A stretch of 64,000 nt of DNA from Batillaria attramentaria (GCA_018292915.2 JACVVK020000395.1:596692-660691), one strand, 5' to 3'. Positions 9,930-21,905 are shown, numbered from the stretch's first letter. The notes: generated from the sequence alone by a model not told the origin. A program made the numbers and translations.

Positions 9930-11932
9930 TGAGAACACACATGGAAACACATGGAGAAAAACCCTACACTTGCAAAGAATGCAAGAAAAGCTTTACCTTT
10001 CCTTGGCAGTTGAAAAACCATTCAGTGATGCACACAGGAGAAAAGCCTTACAAATGCGATGAGTGTGGTGCCTCCTTTGCATATGCGGGATCCCTGAGAT
10101 CACACAAACTCATTCATACTGGACAGAAACCCTATGTATGTACAATTTGTAACAGGGGGTTTACACAGTCTGGTGCACTGAAGACACATGTGCGCCGCCA
10201 CAGCGGGGAAAAGCCTTACAAGTGTTCTTACTGCGAAAGGAGCTTTCCAGCATCCTATCAAATGAAAAGTCACATGAAGACGCACATGAGTTCTCACATA
10301 GGTGGAAAACCTGGCATTTGTTGCCAGTGTGGTGTGAGCTTCAGAAGTGGCTATGCTTTGAAAGTTCACATGCGGTTTCACACAGGTGAAAAACCTCATC
10401 ATGTGTGCCAGCAGTGTGGTCTTGGATTTATTACTCAGGTTCATCTCACAAAACACATGTGCATTCACAGTGATCAACCACCACGCTTTTGCAAAGTTTG
10501 CAGCAAGTCATTGTCTGAGTTACCACAAGCAAAGGATGTCTGTACCAAGTGTGATGATTCCCTGAAAGATAAGACTGATGAAAAAGTCTCCCAGGTCCAG
10601 TCTTCTCCACAAACTGCAGAGAAAGATAACTCGGATGAAGCAGGGCTGCACCCAGCCAGTGATAGTGGTTTCTCTGAGAGTGGTGTGAAACTGGATCCAG
10701 TTCAGTTTCTTGCTGGCAGTGACCTGGATGTGCCAAGCTATCCATCATCACACAATGTTGTGTCTAGTGGTGAGCCCTCTTACCTGGATGTCGAGTCTGG
10801 TGTTGAGACAGCGCCCTTGGTGGATGTTAAGCCAGAATTTGGTGTTGCAGGTTCTGCACAGAGCCAGTCATCGCTGGGTCCAGTTGAGTGTCCATTGTGC
10901 CATGTTGTTCTTGCAAGGAAGCAAAGTTTGCAACGACACATGGAAACTCATCAAACTGGCAAGTCTTATCAGTGTGGGGAGTGTGGGAGCACTTTCAGTC
11001 GCAAGGATATCTACAACAACCATTTGAAAGATGTTCACAAGATCAGTAACATTTTCCCCTGCAAAGTATGCGATGCCAGTTTTGCCACAAAGAAACTTCT
11101 GAGAGAACACGTTGGAACACATGGAGAAAAACCGTATGTCTGTAGGGAATGCAATAAAAGATTTGCCGCCTATTGTCTCTTAAAAGCTCATTCAGTTAAA
11201 CACACAGGAGAAAAACCATTTAAATGCAAAGACTGTTTTGCCTCCTTTGCACAGTCAAAATACCTGAGCACACACAGACTCCTTCACACTGGAGAGAGGC
11301 CATATGTGTGTTCAATTTGTAGTAAGGGATTTACCCAGTCTAGTGCATTGAAGACACATATGCGCCGCCATCTTGGGGTTAAGCCATATATGTGTTCTGA
11401 ATGTGGAAAGAGTTTTGCAGCATCACACGAGATGAAAACCCACATGAGCACACATTCAGATGCAAAGCCTGTGATATGTTGTAAATGTGGTGTAAGTTTG
11501 AAAAGCAGCTATGCGCTGAAACTTCACATGCGTCGTCACACAGGTGAAAAACCTTATAAATGTCAACAATGTGGACTGGGGTTCATTGCAGGGTGTGAGC
11601 TAACTCGTCACATGTCCGTCCACAGTGACCAGCATCCACATGTTTGTGATGTTTGCAGTCAGTCATTTCCACGGTCAACCCAGCTCAAACAGCATATGCA
11701 TGTGCATCGAGGTGACAAAGCACTGACATGCCCACAGTGCGAAAAAGTGTTTTTTCACACATTCAGCCTGAAGAGGCACATGACAATACACACAGGGAAA
11801 GAGTTTACTTGCACCGTCTGTAACACTAGTGTATGTAGTTTCTATTCCTTAAATAGACACATGAAGAATAAACACAGCAATAAGCAATGGGAAGTAATGC
11901 ATACAGTGGATGCAATAAACACATTTGTCTGA
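9926..11932 (+). CDS. ZF-C finger ORF: fusion of two paralogous finger arrays
   Basis: A 669-codon open frame. It starts mid-finger (RTHMETH), runs through six fingers and a broken one (CKVCSKSL), then a sequence matching the second half of a family knuckle (DVCTKCDDSLKDKTDE), an acidic linker with a V-K-P-E motif, and 12 more fingers. The switch from finger to half-knuckle shows that two tandem genes were fused by recombination. The start codon assigned to this frame is not trustworthy: in paralogues the array is preceded by knuckle and linker in the same exon, and here that part has been replaced by the inverted arm. It could be expressed only from an unseen upstream exon. The finger order in each half matches ZF-B and ZF-D less one finger. 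Confidence 0.75.
   Translation: MMRTHMETHGEKPYTCKECKKSFTFPWQLKNHSVMHTGEKPYKCDECGASFAYAGSLRSHKLIHTGQKPYVCTICNRGFTQSGALKTHVRRHSGEKPYKCSYCERSFPASYQMKSHMKTHMSSHIGGKPGICCQCGVSFRSGYALKVHMRFHTGEKPHHVCQQCGLGFITQVHLTKHMCIHSDQPPRFCKVCSKSLSELPQAKDVCTKCDDSLKDKTDEKVSQVQSSPQTAEKDNSDEAGLHPASDSGFSESGVKLDPVQFLAGSDLDVPSYPSSHNVVSSGEPSYLDVESGVETAPLVDVKPEFGVAGSAQSQSSLGPVECPLCHVVLARKQSLQRHMETHQTGKSYQCGECGSTFSRKDIYNNHLKDVHKISNIFPCKVCDASFATKKLLREHVGTHGEKPYVCRECNKRFAAYCLLKAHSVKHTGEKPFKCKDCFASFAQSKYLSTHRLLHTGERPYVCSICSKGFTQSSALKTHMRRHLGVKPYMCSECGKSFAASHEMKTHMSTHSDAKPVICCKCGVSLKSSYALKLHMRRHTGEKPYKCQQCGLGFIAGCELTRHMSVHSDQHPHVCDVCSQSFPRSTQLKQHMHVHRGDKALTCPQCEKVFFHTFSLKRHMTIHTGKEFTCTVCNTSVCSFYSLNRHMKNKHSNKQWEVMHTVDAINTFV
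9930..11387 (+). repeat. Right arm of a 1,458-bp inverted repeat
   Basis: Mirror of 8189-9646. It lies within the fused finger ORF. The outer boundary at 11387/11388 is mid-finger (after LGVKP-Y), so the rest of the array occurs only on this side. Confidence 0.93.
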
Positions 11933-12536
11933 TTGGAGTAGATGTGCACGTTGCAGTCACAGATGTTTGAACACACAGGAGGCAGATGGTTCGGGGGGGG
12001 GGGGAGGGGGGGTTGTGTTTTTTTGTTGTTTTTTTCCTAATGATTGCTCAGGGCTGGCAAATGTTGCATTTGTGGTACATGTACTGTTTAGACACACAAG
12101 TCATAAACTTTTGCAGGGGTGCCAATTTTCCGGTACACTCTTGATTTTTTAAATGAGAACTTCTGAACATTAAATTTTCCAGATTGAGAACTTCCGAAAA
12201 CTAAATTTTCCAGATTTTCAAAATCAGCAAGCAGTTCCAGATTATGGGCTGACTGCCAAGAGTACTTGTACTGCCATATCAGTCAATGAATGCATACATG
12301 TACTAATCTTCCAGTGCTAACTAATCCTTTCATGCCTTCTCTAATCCATGCAGTTCAAAAACACACAGGCAGCTGCATACACATACACACACAGTCATGC
12401 TGAATTTGAAAAACAGTCATTTTTTTCTCTCCAAAATTTGAATTGATAGTGCTGTGTTTAAAGGTGTTAGTTTCATAAATAATGTACAATAATAAACCTG
12501 GTTTAGTAGATCTTGCCTTAAATTTTCATGTTACAA

Positions 12537-12586
<50 letters not shown>

Positions 12587-12914
12587 TATACAGACGTATG
12601 GCAAATTTCATGAGAGAATCATAATGTGCATGCAGCCCCGATGCAATGCATCCCACCCCATCATTTCTCAGTTGTCTGCTAGCCTTCCATATCAGCTGTC
12701 CATGAGCAAGATATCTTTGACAACAGTTGGAAACTTACAAACATCCTCAAACTGCCATTTTTACTCTACACTGAAAAACAACACTCCAAAAAAGGGAAAC
12801 AGTAGAAGCAAATTATGCTCTGCTCTATCTATAGGGAAGTTAGGTCAGTATTTGTGCAAAGTATGACGTGTGTATAACATAAACGTAGTTAAGTGGACAG
12901 GACACAAAAGTTAA
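11933..12914. other. Intergenic region between ZF-C and ZF-D
   Basis: G-rich run at 11995-12012, then A+T-rich sequence with repeated AACTTCYGAA / AAATTTTCCAGATT units around 12160-12220, and a (GT)n tract at 12539-12585. No coding exon supported. Confidence 0.45.
12539..12585. repeat. (GT)n microsatellite
   Basis: About 23 uninterrupted GT units. Confidence 0.9.
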
Positions 12915-12925
12915 TACGAAACTAA
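12915..12925 (+). promoter_or_regulatory. Shared TACGAAACTAA motif upstream of ZF-D
   Basis: Exact TACGAAACTAA, 304 bases before the ZF-D ATG. It is flanked by TTAA on the left and ACCCC on the right, so similarity to the other copies is confined to the core. Confidence 0.5.
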
Positions 12926-13218
12926 ACCCCCTCAACCGAAAACAACTCTGCCTGTCTGCTGCCTGTTTTCAATAGCAGAAGAGAACTTTGTACCCGACTA
13001 AGGATTGACCAAGGTTCTGATACCAGTTATTGGACACTGAAAGTACGGAGCACGAGCGGTACGTGTGAAAATACGTAAGACTGTTCTAGACCATAAGACC
13101 GATTGGCCGAAATGCAGTGAAAAGTTTTTGAATCTGAAGTGTGTTTCGAAGATAAGGCTCGGATCCACGCAGCTGTGGTTACTGATGATTTGTTGGTTTC
13201 GTTGTTATAGCCACCAAT

Positions 13219-13415
13219 ATGAAGACACAGCGAAGAACTGCCAGGAAAGCCGCACCAAGTAAAAGAACTACAAATGAGGACATACTTACAAGTGGACATC
13301 AAAGCACAAAGATTGAACTTGAGCTTGGCGACAGTCTCTTTAGCAGCTGGCAAAAGATACGGGCTGAGGAGGGACTGACAACTGATGCACAGACTGTTAG
13401 ATTCTTGATTCAGCA
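13219..13415 (+). CDS. ZF-D exon 1: basic stretch and N-terminal module
   Basis: ATG 13219 follows a possible acceptor (GTTATAG at 13204-13210). A short Lys/Arg-rich stretch is followed by IELEL, SLFSSWQKI, EEGLTTD, VRFLIQQ and a phase-2 consensus donor CA|GTAAGT. Very close to the modules of ZF-B and ZF-C. Confidence 0.8.
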
Positions 13416-13964
13416 GTAAGTGTACATGAACATGATTTGTAAAAATTCATAACCTGGTTTGATAAACATACAGTGTACATGATTTGAAACTGCTTAATTT
13501 GTCACCTGGTTTGACAGGCACAGTATGTCATATTCTTAGAAAACTGGGCACTGACATTGCCAAGTATCAGTATGTATGTGCAGGTATTTGAGGAATAGCA
13601 GCTCCAACCTTTTGTCATATGATTATGGGTGCAATATTGCAGTCATGAAACAGGTTTCTTTACACTGTCAGTATGGATTTTTATGGGATTGCTCAACATT
13701 GTCCATTTTAATTGTAAACAAATTAAATAAATGTAAAATCATTGTCCAGCATGCTGAGGTATAGTGCTGGAAAAAACCTGGGGTCATGAGTGTTCACAAA
13801 CAAGGTTTTGGGGATGAGGGTGTGTGGGTGGGTGAAGAGGGGGATTCAGGAGAGAATTAAGGGTATTTATGGGGAGGAGAATTGGGATTTGATGGTGGAA
13901 GACCATTGCTGGCAACAAACGTAACTCTGTGTCTATAGTGGTAAAGTGTTTTGCTGCTTTTCAG

Positions 13965-15561
13965 ATATCAAGGACGACAAAATAAAGCCTGCTACTGTGT
14001 ACGCTGCCAGACTCCTATTGCATTGCTTTGCACCAAGTGCAATAATTCCCTGAAAAAGGAGACTGATGGGAAAGCCTTCAACGTCCAGGGTACGCCACAA
14101 GCTGTAGTGGGAGATGACTCAGATGAAGGGGCGCTGCATACCTTTGACAGTGAGAGGGGTGGTTTCACTGGTAACAGCTTGAACATAAGCTGTGTTCAGT
14201 CACTTGGTTTGGAAGTAAGTAAGGCTCAGTCACTTGCCAACAGGGACCCTTTTGTCAAAGCACAGGCTGTCAGTGATGCGTGTTCGGAACAGGTGAGGCA
14301 TCCATCATCACACAGTGCTGAGTCTGCTGAAGAGCCCTGTTTCACAGGTGATGTGGATGCCGACAGGTCTGGTATTCAGGCAGCAGCAGCAGTGATACCT
14401 ACAGTCTCTGACACAGTCTTCACATCATCAGTAGGCCCTTTCAAGTGTTCCACGTGCCAAGCCGTCCTCGCTTCTAAGTACAGTTTGCAGCGGCACTTGG
14501 AGACTCATCAAGGCGTCAAGTCATACAAGTGCAGTGAGTGTGGGAGAAGTTTCAATCGCAAAAACAATTTCACTGCCCACTTGAAACATACTCATAAACT
14601 GAATGATATTTTTCCTTGTTCAGTATGTGATGCCAGCTTTGGCACTTACAAACTTATGAGGTTACACATGGTGACGCATGGAGAAAAGCCATTCACTTGT
14701 GAAGTGTGCCAAAAGAGCTTTGCAATGCCTAGCCAGCTGAAATTACATTCATTGAAGCACACAGGAGAGAAACCACATAAATGCACAGTGTGCACTGCAT
14801 CTTTTCGTGTGATTAGCTGTCTTAAAGATCACATGAATGTACATACAGGAGAGAAGCCATATATTTGCAAAGAATGTGGCGCCTCCTTTGCACATGCAGG
14901 AAACCTGAGGGAACACAAGCTCACTCACTCTGAGGAGAAGAGATATGCATGTGAAATTTGTAATAAGAGATTTGGCCACCCTGGTTCGCTGAGGAAACAT
15001 GTACGTGGTCACAAAGGGTTAAGGCCGTATATGTGTACTCGCTGTGGAAAGTGCTTTATGACGTCACATCATCTGAAAAACCATATGAACACTCATTCAG
15101 GTACAAAATCTGTCATTTGTTCTGTTTGTGGTGTAGGTTTGAGCTGTCATACTGTTCTGAAACAGCATATGCGTCGTCACACGGGTGAAAAACCTTTCAA
15201 ATGCCAACAGTGTGGACTTGCATTTATTTCCAACAATTTTCTGAAAAATCATATGCGTGTCCACAGTGATCATCCCCAGCACACTTGCAGTGTTTGCGGG
15301 CAGCCATTTTCACAGTCAACACAGCTAAAGCAGCACATGCGTTTACATCGAGGCGACAAAGCAATAACGTGCCAAGAGTGTGACAAAGTATTTTTTAACT
15401 CTTTCAGTCTAAAAAGACACATGACGATTCACACAGGGAAACCATTTACTTGCAGCATTTGTGGCACCGGATTCTGCGAGAAGGCAACATTAAGGAGACA
15501 CACAAAGAGGAAACACAGTAAGGACCAACAGGAAGTACTACCTTCAAAAGATGAAATATGA
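13965..15561 (+). CDS. ZF-D exon 2: knuckle plus 13 C2H2 fingers
   Basis: Acceptor TTTTCAG then in-frame continuation; exons 1+2 give 598 codons including the stop. An intact knuckle (CVRCQTPIALLCTKC) is followed by an acidic linker of about 140 residues and 13 fingers, each with two Cys and two His. Finger 9 has unusual GLSCHTV content but keeps all ligands. Finger order is collinear with ZF-B. Linkers between fingers are a mix of canonical TGEKP-like and diverged forms. Presumed nuclear DNA-binding protein. This is the best intact reference for what ZF-C looked like before rearrangement. Confidence 0.9.
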
Positions 15562-16040
15562 TCCTTGCGGCACATGGCATAAGCATTTGATATAAATGTG
15601 CAAAAAATGATACATATGCATGTAACGTCTGATGGGTACCAGAAACCCTACAGAGACTACAGAACTGAACATTATGAGGAAAAGCTGACACCTTGTTTTT
15701 TTTTTAATTTGAAATCGAGTATGAATGTCATTTTATAACAGAACTCTTGACAGTTAATGCACTCTTGATAAAGAGTGTGTGGGTTCAGCAGTCAGTGAAC
15801 TCTATGCTATATTGTTCTCCATACATTCCACAGAGATTGTTCACTCTCCATACGATGAAGCATGTGCGGTGTTAGCAGTTGGTGAACTTAATGCTATTTT
15901 TCTACGTGTATACATTCCACGTCCATGGTTATTAGTCACTGTACTTTGAGGCTAGGGTTGCGTGTACACATTGCATCGCTGATTTTTTTAGTCAGTGCAT
16001 GGAGTTTAGCAACTGTTGTTCTGTTCCTTGCTTTTTTTGC

Positions 16041-16075
<35 letters not shown>

Positions 16076-16508
16076 TTGGTTGGTTTATTTGTTTTTGTTT
16101 GCTTGTTTGTTTTTAAAAGGGGGGAGGGGGTTCTTGTTATCGGGGATTTTTTTTTTTTTTTTTTTTTTGAGGGGGGTTGGCTGATTTTATTTCATGTCTG
16201 CATTCGCATCTATAGTGACCATACAAGAATGTGAAAATGAGAGTGATGCAATCATTAATAAGCATTCATGTCATTGTTTACTTCACAGTTTTCCACCTCT
16301 TTTGTAAATGCATTATATGTATTTTCAATGACTGAAGTGCTTGGTCATTTAGACAAATAAAATTCAACAGATGAAAATGTGTTCATTGCCTCCCCAGAAA
16401 ACTGAGCCTGCATGAGTGGCATGTGAAAAGGACACAAATTAATACTTGAGGAATGCGCGAAACTATTTCTGTGTTTCAAATTATTGCACACACTCATGCA
16501 CACACGCG

Positions 16509-16540
<32 letters not shown>

Positions 16541-16592
16541 CACACGAAATAACAGGGAGGTCATTCAAGCGGGTCGTGCGAGTTCTATTTTG
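15562..16592. other. ZF-D 3' flank and ZF-E upstream region
   Basis: (GT)n at about 16043-16074, T-rich and G-rich runs at 16115-16175, a candidate poly(A) signal (ACAAATAAAA) near 16354, and a (CA)n tract at 16508-16535. A partial motif GCGAAACTA lies at 16456. No coding exon supported. Confidence 0.45.
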
Positions 16593-16603
16593 TACGAAAC
16601 TAA
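16593..16603 (+). promoter_or_regulatory. Shared TACGAAACTAA motif upstream of ZF-E
   Basis: Exact TACGAAACTAA, about 720 bases before the first ZF-E coding exon. The interval has no other coding exon, so it likely includes an untranslated exon or intron. Confidence 0.48.
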
Positions 16604-17315
16604 CAATAGGGAAGATGGCACAACTTTGCTGCTTGCCGTCTTTATACGTTGCTTCCTCTTATGTGGGAACTACACAGCTGGAGCTATCGTGCCAAAGCTT
16701 GTGGACGACAACATTGCATTCTTTATTATGGTAAGAAGGAATGGGAAATTCTACGGCAGATTTTTGCGAGAGAGAGGGTGAAGGCCTTCCTCAGAGCGGA
16801 AGAAGTAGTGTACACGAACCTACAAATTTCTTCGTGAAAAGCCACCCACATTTACTAGTAATACGCTGTATGAATGTCATGTCTGTATAGATCTCGCTTA
16901 GTATCGCTAACGTGACCGTCATTTAGATATTCATACGTACGCTTTGCCTAAACAGTGCCTGTTTATGATGAAAACACGGAAATAAAAGTTGTAAATTTAC
17001 TAAAATTTGTAGGTAAAATTCTACATGGTAATAGTTTTAGCGGTAACTGTGACCTGCCCACATATCGTTGAGTTGGAGACGAACTCTGTGACAGTGACCA
17101 TTTCAGCAGATGTATACAGCACGGGACATAAAGCAGGGTGCGTACAAAATAGTATGGCATAACTTAAAGCAGCATGCAACAAGGGTTGAAAAAGTGTCTA
17201 GAAAAATAATATCCCAGCTTTTTACTGTTTATGAAATACATTTTTATCTGCTGACATATATATATGTGTGTGTGTTAAAAAAAAAAAATCAGAAGCGCCT
17301 GGTAGGTCTGTCAGA

Positions 17316-17385
17316 ATGGCAGAAGCAGAAGTAACTACGCATGACTGTCAGCAAGGGAGTTCAGTCTGGACCCTGGACGAGAAAG
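17316..17385 (+). CDS. ZF-E exon 1: short leader exon
   Basis: ATG 17316 and 23 codons (MAEAEVTTHD...), ending at AAAG|GTAAGA in phase 1. It joins in frame to the module exon at 17805. The three exons of ZF-E together give 617 codons including the stop, which supports the model. No V-K-x-E motif is seen here, unlike the leaders of G, H and I. Confidence 0.65.
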
Positions 17386-17804
17386 GTAAGATCAGGTGTA
17401 AATATGAGATGATGCACAGCTCACTTCATGTCAAGATCTGTATAGTTACTAATAAGTAGGCAGCTAATATGTGTTCTTCCACAGGAGAAGTGATGTTTAG
17501 GGGCTTGTCTGCCATATATATACCCAGCACTGAATTTGTGAGACAACTTATTGAAAGGCAAACTTTATGTCACTCAACCATCTAAAGTGTAGGTGTGGTG
17601 GTGGTGGTAGTGGTGTGTGTGTGGTGGAGGTCGTATAGCTAATGCCATCCCATGTGCATGTTTGTGTGCACACATGCGTATGTGTGTGTTTAGACTAGTC
17701 AGTTTCAGTATACTTAGTCTCGTGTCTGGTTGATTTCATTTGTTAGTGCACATTTACATACAGTTGATTGAAATTCATTATTTGGCACATATTTTGTCTG
17801 CCAG

Positions 17805-18009
17805 TCACTAGAAAACATCCCCACAAGACAACCACCGAAGATGGAGCTAAAGCAGAGATGACCTCCAGAGGAAGATCAGAAAGAATTGGGCTTAGACAGA
17901 GAAAGAGAAAGCTAGAAATTGAAGTTGGTGTCTTTGAGTGCTGGCAGAAGATTGGGACAAAGGAGTGTCTAACATCTGACACTCAAATTGCAAGTTTCCT
18001 GATTCAGTT
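17805..18009 (+). CDS. ZF-E exon 2: N-terminal module
   Basis: Acceptor CTGCCAG, a Lys/Arg-rich stretch, then LEIEVGVFECWQKI, ECLTSD, IASFLIQL and donor TT|GTAAGT in phase 2. The module is the same as in the neighbours, with GVF in place of SLF. Confidence 0.78.
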
Positions 18010-18056
18010 GTAAGTACTTCAGCTCCACTTCTCCGAGTTCTGTTGTTCTTGGGTTG

Positions 18057-18059
<3 letters not shown>

Positions 18060-18124
<65 letters not shown>
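18060..18124. repeat. (GT)n microsatellite in ZF-E intron
   Basis: About 31 GT units directly after the module exon. Confidence 0.9.
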
Positions 18125-18126
<2 letters not shown>

Positions 18127-18279
18127 AATTTTCCTACAGAGGGATGAATAACGTTTTTCATATCTTAAATGTGGGTCAGAATCTGTCATTTGCCTTTTTT
18201 ATTTTTCTAGTGCTCATGTAGGAATTTGTAGTAGAGTATTTTTGTTTCATGTACTCCAAATCAAGTTTTCTCTTTTCAG

Positions 18280-19855
18280 GTATGAAAGTTTACAAAGTGG
18301 CGTTTCCTCTGGTGCAGGCTTTTGCACCTGCTGCAACAACCCCCTCTCAACATTCTGCGCTAAGTGTCAGCCTCACTCCTTACAGATAAAAGACTCCAAC
18401 AGCCAGCATGCTCTACAAACAGTCAACAGAGAAGTGTCGGATGAGGAGGAACCTGTTACGTTTGACACAGGGTTTTGTCACCTCCCTGATCCCAACACCC
18501 TCTTATTCAATGACACAGATAATCATCTGCATTTGGCAGCGGTTGATAGGAATTCTAGTGCCACAGATCACGACCCACTGTCACGCAGAGCTGTTCCTGT
18601 GTTTGATGGATTTTCACTCACACATAGCTTGGAGGCTGAGGAAGCGAGGAATGTCCAGGATGCACTCAGAGTTGCAAGTAGTGGAAACGAAACAGCAAAT
18701 GAACATCTTCAGAAAATACAAGAGAAAGTGCTGAAGAAATCAGACAATGAGCATAGAAAAGGAGTGAAATGTCAAGTATGTCTTTGTGTCTTTTCCAGTG
18801 AAAACAAACTTCAAAAGCACATGGTCAGTCATTCAGATGAGAGGCCTTTTGCATGTGTTGAGTGTGGGAAGGCTTTCAAAAAGAAGTACCACTTAAGAGC
18901 GCACAGGCGACTCACTCACAAGTCTGAAAGTATGTTTTCATGTAAGCGATGTGATGTCAGTTTTCCAAAGTACAAGCTTCTAAAAAAACATTTAGATGGC
19001 CATCTGGGTGGAAAAAGATACGAATGTCAAGAGTGCAAAGAGATGTTTAAGCAGCGTTATCAGTTGAAAAGACATGAACAAAAGCACTCAGGCCTAAAAC
19101 CGTATATATGTTCCTTCTGTACATCTTCTTTCTTTGACCCTTACAAACTCAGATACCATATGCGCAGTCATACAGGAGAAAGGCCTTATGTATGCAAGGA
19201 ATGTAATGCGGCCTTTGCGCACTCAGGGGTACTAAAAACGCACATGCGAATACACAGTGGGGAAAGACCCTATATTTGTAAAGTTTGTGGTGTAGCGTTT
19301 GCTCAGTCTAGTGCGCTTAAATCCCATGAACGTCTTCATACTGGTGAAAAGCCATATATGTGTGCTGTGTGTGGAATGAGTTTCCCCACGTCTGGCAGGC
19401 TCACAACCCACATGCGTGTACATACTGAAGAGAGGCCACATGTTTGTGTGGAATGTGGTTCAGGTTTCAAAAGAGTTGATGATTTGACAGCTCACATGCG
19501 CATTCACACTGGCCAAAAGCCGTATGTGTGCCAAATTTGTGGGACTGCCTTTGCGCAGAACTGCAACTTGAAAAAGCACATGCGAGTGCACAGTGATGAG
19601 AAGCCTTACACATGCAACATTTGCAGCATGGCTTTTAGGCAGCCATCACAGCTAAACAAGCACATGCATTTACATCGAGGTGATACACCGTTTGTGTGCA
19701 AAGAGTGTGACGATGTATTCTTCCGAGCCAGTAGTTTAAAGAGACACATGATGATCCACACTGGTGAGAAACCACATGTGTGTAATACTTGTAATGCTGC
19801 TTTTCGTGAATCTGGAGGATTAAAAGTACACATGAGGAAACATTCTAAACAGTGA
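18280..19855 (+). CDS. ZF-E exon 3: knuckle plus 13 C2H2 fingers
   Basis: Acceptor TCTTTTCAG, then YESLQSG and a knuckle C-T-C-C-x7-C-x2-C (CTCCNNPLSTFCAKC). An acidic linker of about 140 residues follows. It ends in a Lys-rich, probably helical segment before 13 C2H2 fingers. Fingers 5-13 have well-kept TGEKP/TGERP linkers, suggesting a conventional DNA-binding array. The protein ends directly after the last finger (KHSKQ). Product about 616 residues over three exons. Expected to be nuclear; target unknown. Confidence 0.9.
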
Positions 19856-20326
19856 AAATCACTTTTCTTTGGGCTGCTGCTTAATAGTGCTGGAGAAATT
19901 GTTGTAAGCAATTGTCTGTGACCAGGCAGGGCGTCATCTGTGTGTAGGACAAAATTAATGAGCTAGTTGACCATAGAAGTATAGGACATGTGCGCTGAAT
20001 ACTGTTCACTGTGATGCAGAAGTGATAGGGCTTGTGTCCCCTTGGTAAAAAACTTACTTCAAAAGTAATCGGACACTTTGAAAATGAACTGGTCTATGAT
20101 CAATGCAGATAAGTAGTCTCCGGGCTACTGCATATCAGTGCTGGAGAAACTATTGTAAGCAATTCTCGTGCAGCTACTGGGTGAATGGAATTCTGAATCG
20201 TGTAAAATATTCAGTGAAACGGGTGTGATAACAAATCAGATGTGATAAGAGTTAAAAAGTTCATTGTTTGGGTTGGTTTTGAGTCCAGTTTTTAAAAGGC
20301 TTTTAGCAATGCAATTACTGAAGTTA

Positions 20327-20385
<59 letters not shown>

Positions 20386-20619
20386 TGTAACTGTGCTTCA
20401 CTTGGCAACAGGTTATCATTTATCATTATGCTGGAGAAACTATTGTAAGCAATTCTCATGCAGCAACTGGGTAAATGGAATTCTGAATCGTGTGTAAAAT
20501 ATTCAGTGAAACAGGTGTGATAACAAATCTGATGTGATAAGAGTTGAAAAGTTTATTGGTTGGGTTGGTTTTGAGTCCAGTTTTTAAAAGGCTTTTAGCA
20601 ATGCGATTACTGAAGTTGG

Positions 20620-20682
<63 letters not shown>

Positions 20683-21220
20683 AACTGTGCTGCACTTGGC
20701 AACAGGTTATCATTTACCATTATAGTGTTTGGATCAGTCACGATTGTAAACTACTACAATATTACACAGTAGTTAAATTTTGAATGATGTTTTGTTCAAT
20801 CAATCGTTTGTGTTGGTGTGCAGTTGAGATTACACAATTTTTGCATATCAGTCACCAAAATTCAATCGTGGATTTTTTGCTCGATCCTATCTGATACAGG
20901 TCACCTTCACTGTAGTGTGCTGCAGTGTGCATTACACTGTACTTTGAAATCCATTTTAGTGTAAGACGTTCTTTTTCCACGTGTTACTGCCACGGCAGAT
21001 TTCATAGACCCAAAGGTCTTGTTATGCAAGTACATGTACTTGAGATTGTTAGTACTTGATGTGCCATTCCACAATGCAGTATTGGTGTCTTGTCATTTTG
21101 TTTGCGTAACATATAATATGACACTACTTGGGATTTAGTAAAGATCAGTGTACTTCGCAGTAAGAAGTGCAGAAGTCAGTTTTAATTTGTCTTGATAATA
21201 GCGAGAGAGACAGCATGATC

Positions 21221-21251
<31 letters not shown>

Positions 21252-21826
21252 TGTGTGTGAAAACAATGCCTGCTTGAAAACCATTTTGTGTTGTGAATGC
21301 AATAAGTCGAGTTGACTTAAATTGATTCAGTGGGGGGGGGGACTCCACTTGCTCTAAGAATACACATCAGGAGGGGATGGGGTGAGATGGCATTCAAAGG
21401 AAATCAGCATCGAAAGTCTCATGCCGTGCCGAATGTTTTATTGATGACCACGCTCCCAATACAAAAGAGATAGGACACTGCACGAACCACTGAGCTATGG
21501 TGAACAGCTTAAATCCGTTCCACTCCGTGTCAGATGTTTCTCCAGTCCACAATTTTACAACAGCTATGTCGATTGGAACTCTGGGATTGGTTCAGACACC
21601 TAAGATGGCGTCTGCTCTTCTCCGATAATTCAGCTGTCGGTTTGCAAGCTCCATAACATGGTGATTAACTCTGACGCAACGTGATTTAATTCCAGTAGGA
21701 AGATAAATAGAGCAGCTTGGACATTTGCCATCTTCCGTTCATCCTCCACGGCTGCAGGCACTCTCTCTCTCTCTCTCTAACACACACACACACACACACA
21801 CACACCCCTTGACTTTCTTTCTCACC
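19856..21826. other. Intergenic region between ZF-E and ZF-F
   Basis: Contains the tandem duplication at 20141-20724, a (GC)n/(GT)n run at 21222-21258 and a (CT)n(CA)n run at 21762-21805. No coding exon supported. I did not find the TACGAAACTAA motif here. Confidence 0.45.
20141..20724 (+). repeat. Tandem duplication, 290-bp unit, two copies, each with a (GT)n core
   Basis: Copies start at 20141 and 20431 with CTGGAGAAACTATTGTAAGC and differ at scattered bases. Each includes a long (GT)n run (20327-20384 and 20621-20678). A diverged third start (CTGGAGAAATTGTTGTAAGC) lies at 19889. Confidence 0.88.
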
Positions 21827-21905
21827 ATGACTTCGGACCTCGAAAGAACGCAAATTGAGAGAAGCCGGTGCTTATACCTATTTCCAGGGTTGGATAGGAG
21901 TTCCA
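21827..21905 (+). other. Candidate 5' untranslated or upstream-ORF exon of ZF-F
   Basis: ATG 21827 opens 26 codons ending at a strong donor (CCA|GTAAGT). A plausible acceptor (TTTGCAG) lies at 21979-21985. Joining the two gives an open frame that ends at 22146, out of frame with the ZF-F module, so it would be an upstream ORF. It could equally be a non-coding leader. Confidence 0.35.

Larger units (their letters stand above)
8189..9950 (-). pseudogene. Inverted finger ORF (ZF-C fragment on the minus strand)
   Basis: An open frame on the minus strand codes the start of a finger array (GPFKCSKCHVVL opening, as in ZF-D), then nine fingers, an internal linker with a half-knuckle, and six more fingers. 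It then runs into non-homologous antisense sequence and ends at 8034. The first two fingers and most of the third are in the 283-bp spacer and exist only in this orientation. No module, knuckle exon or promoter motif is seen for this strand, so it is probably a rearranged fragment. Confidence 0.6.
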
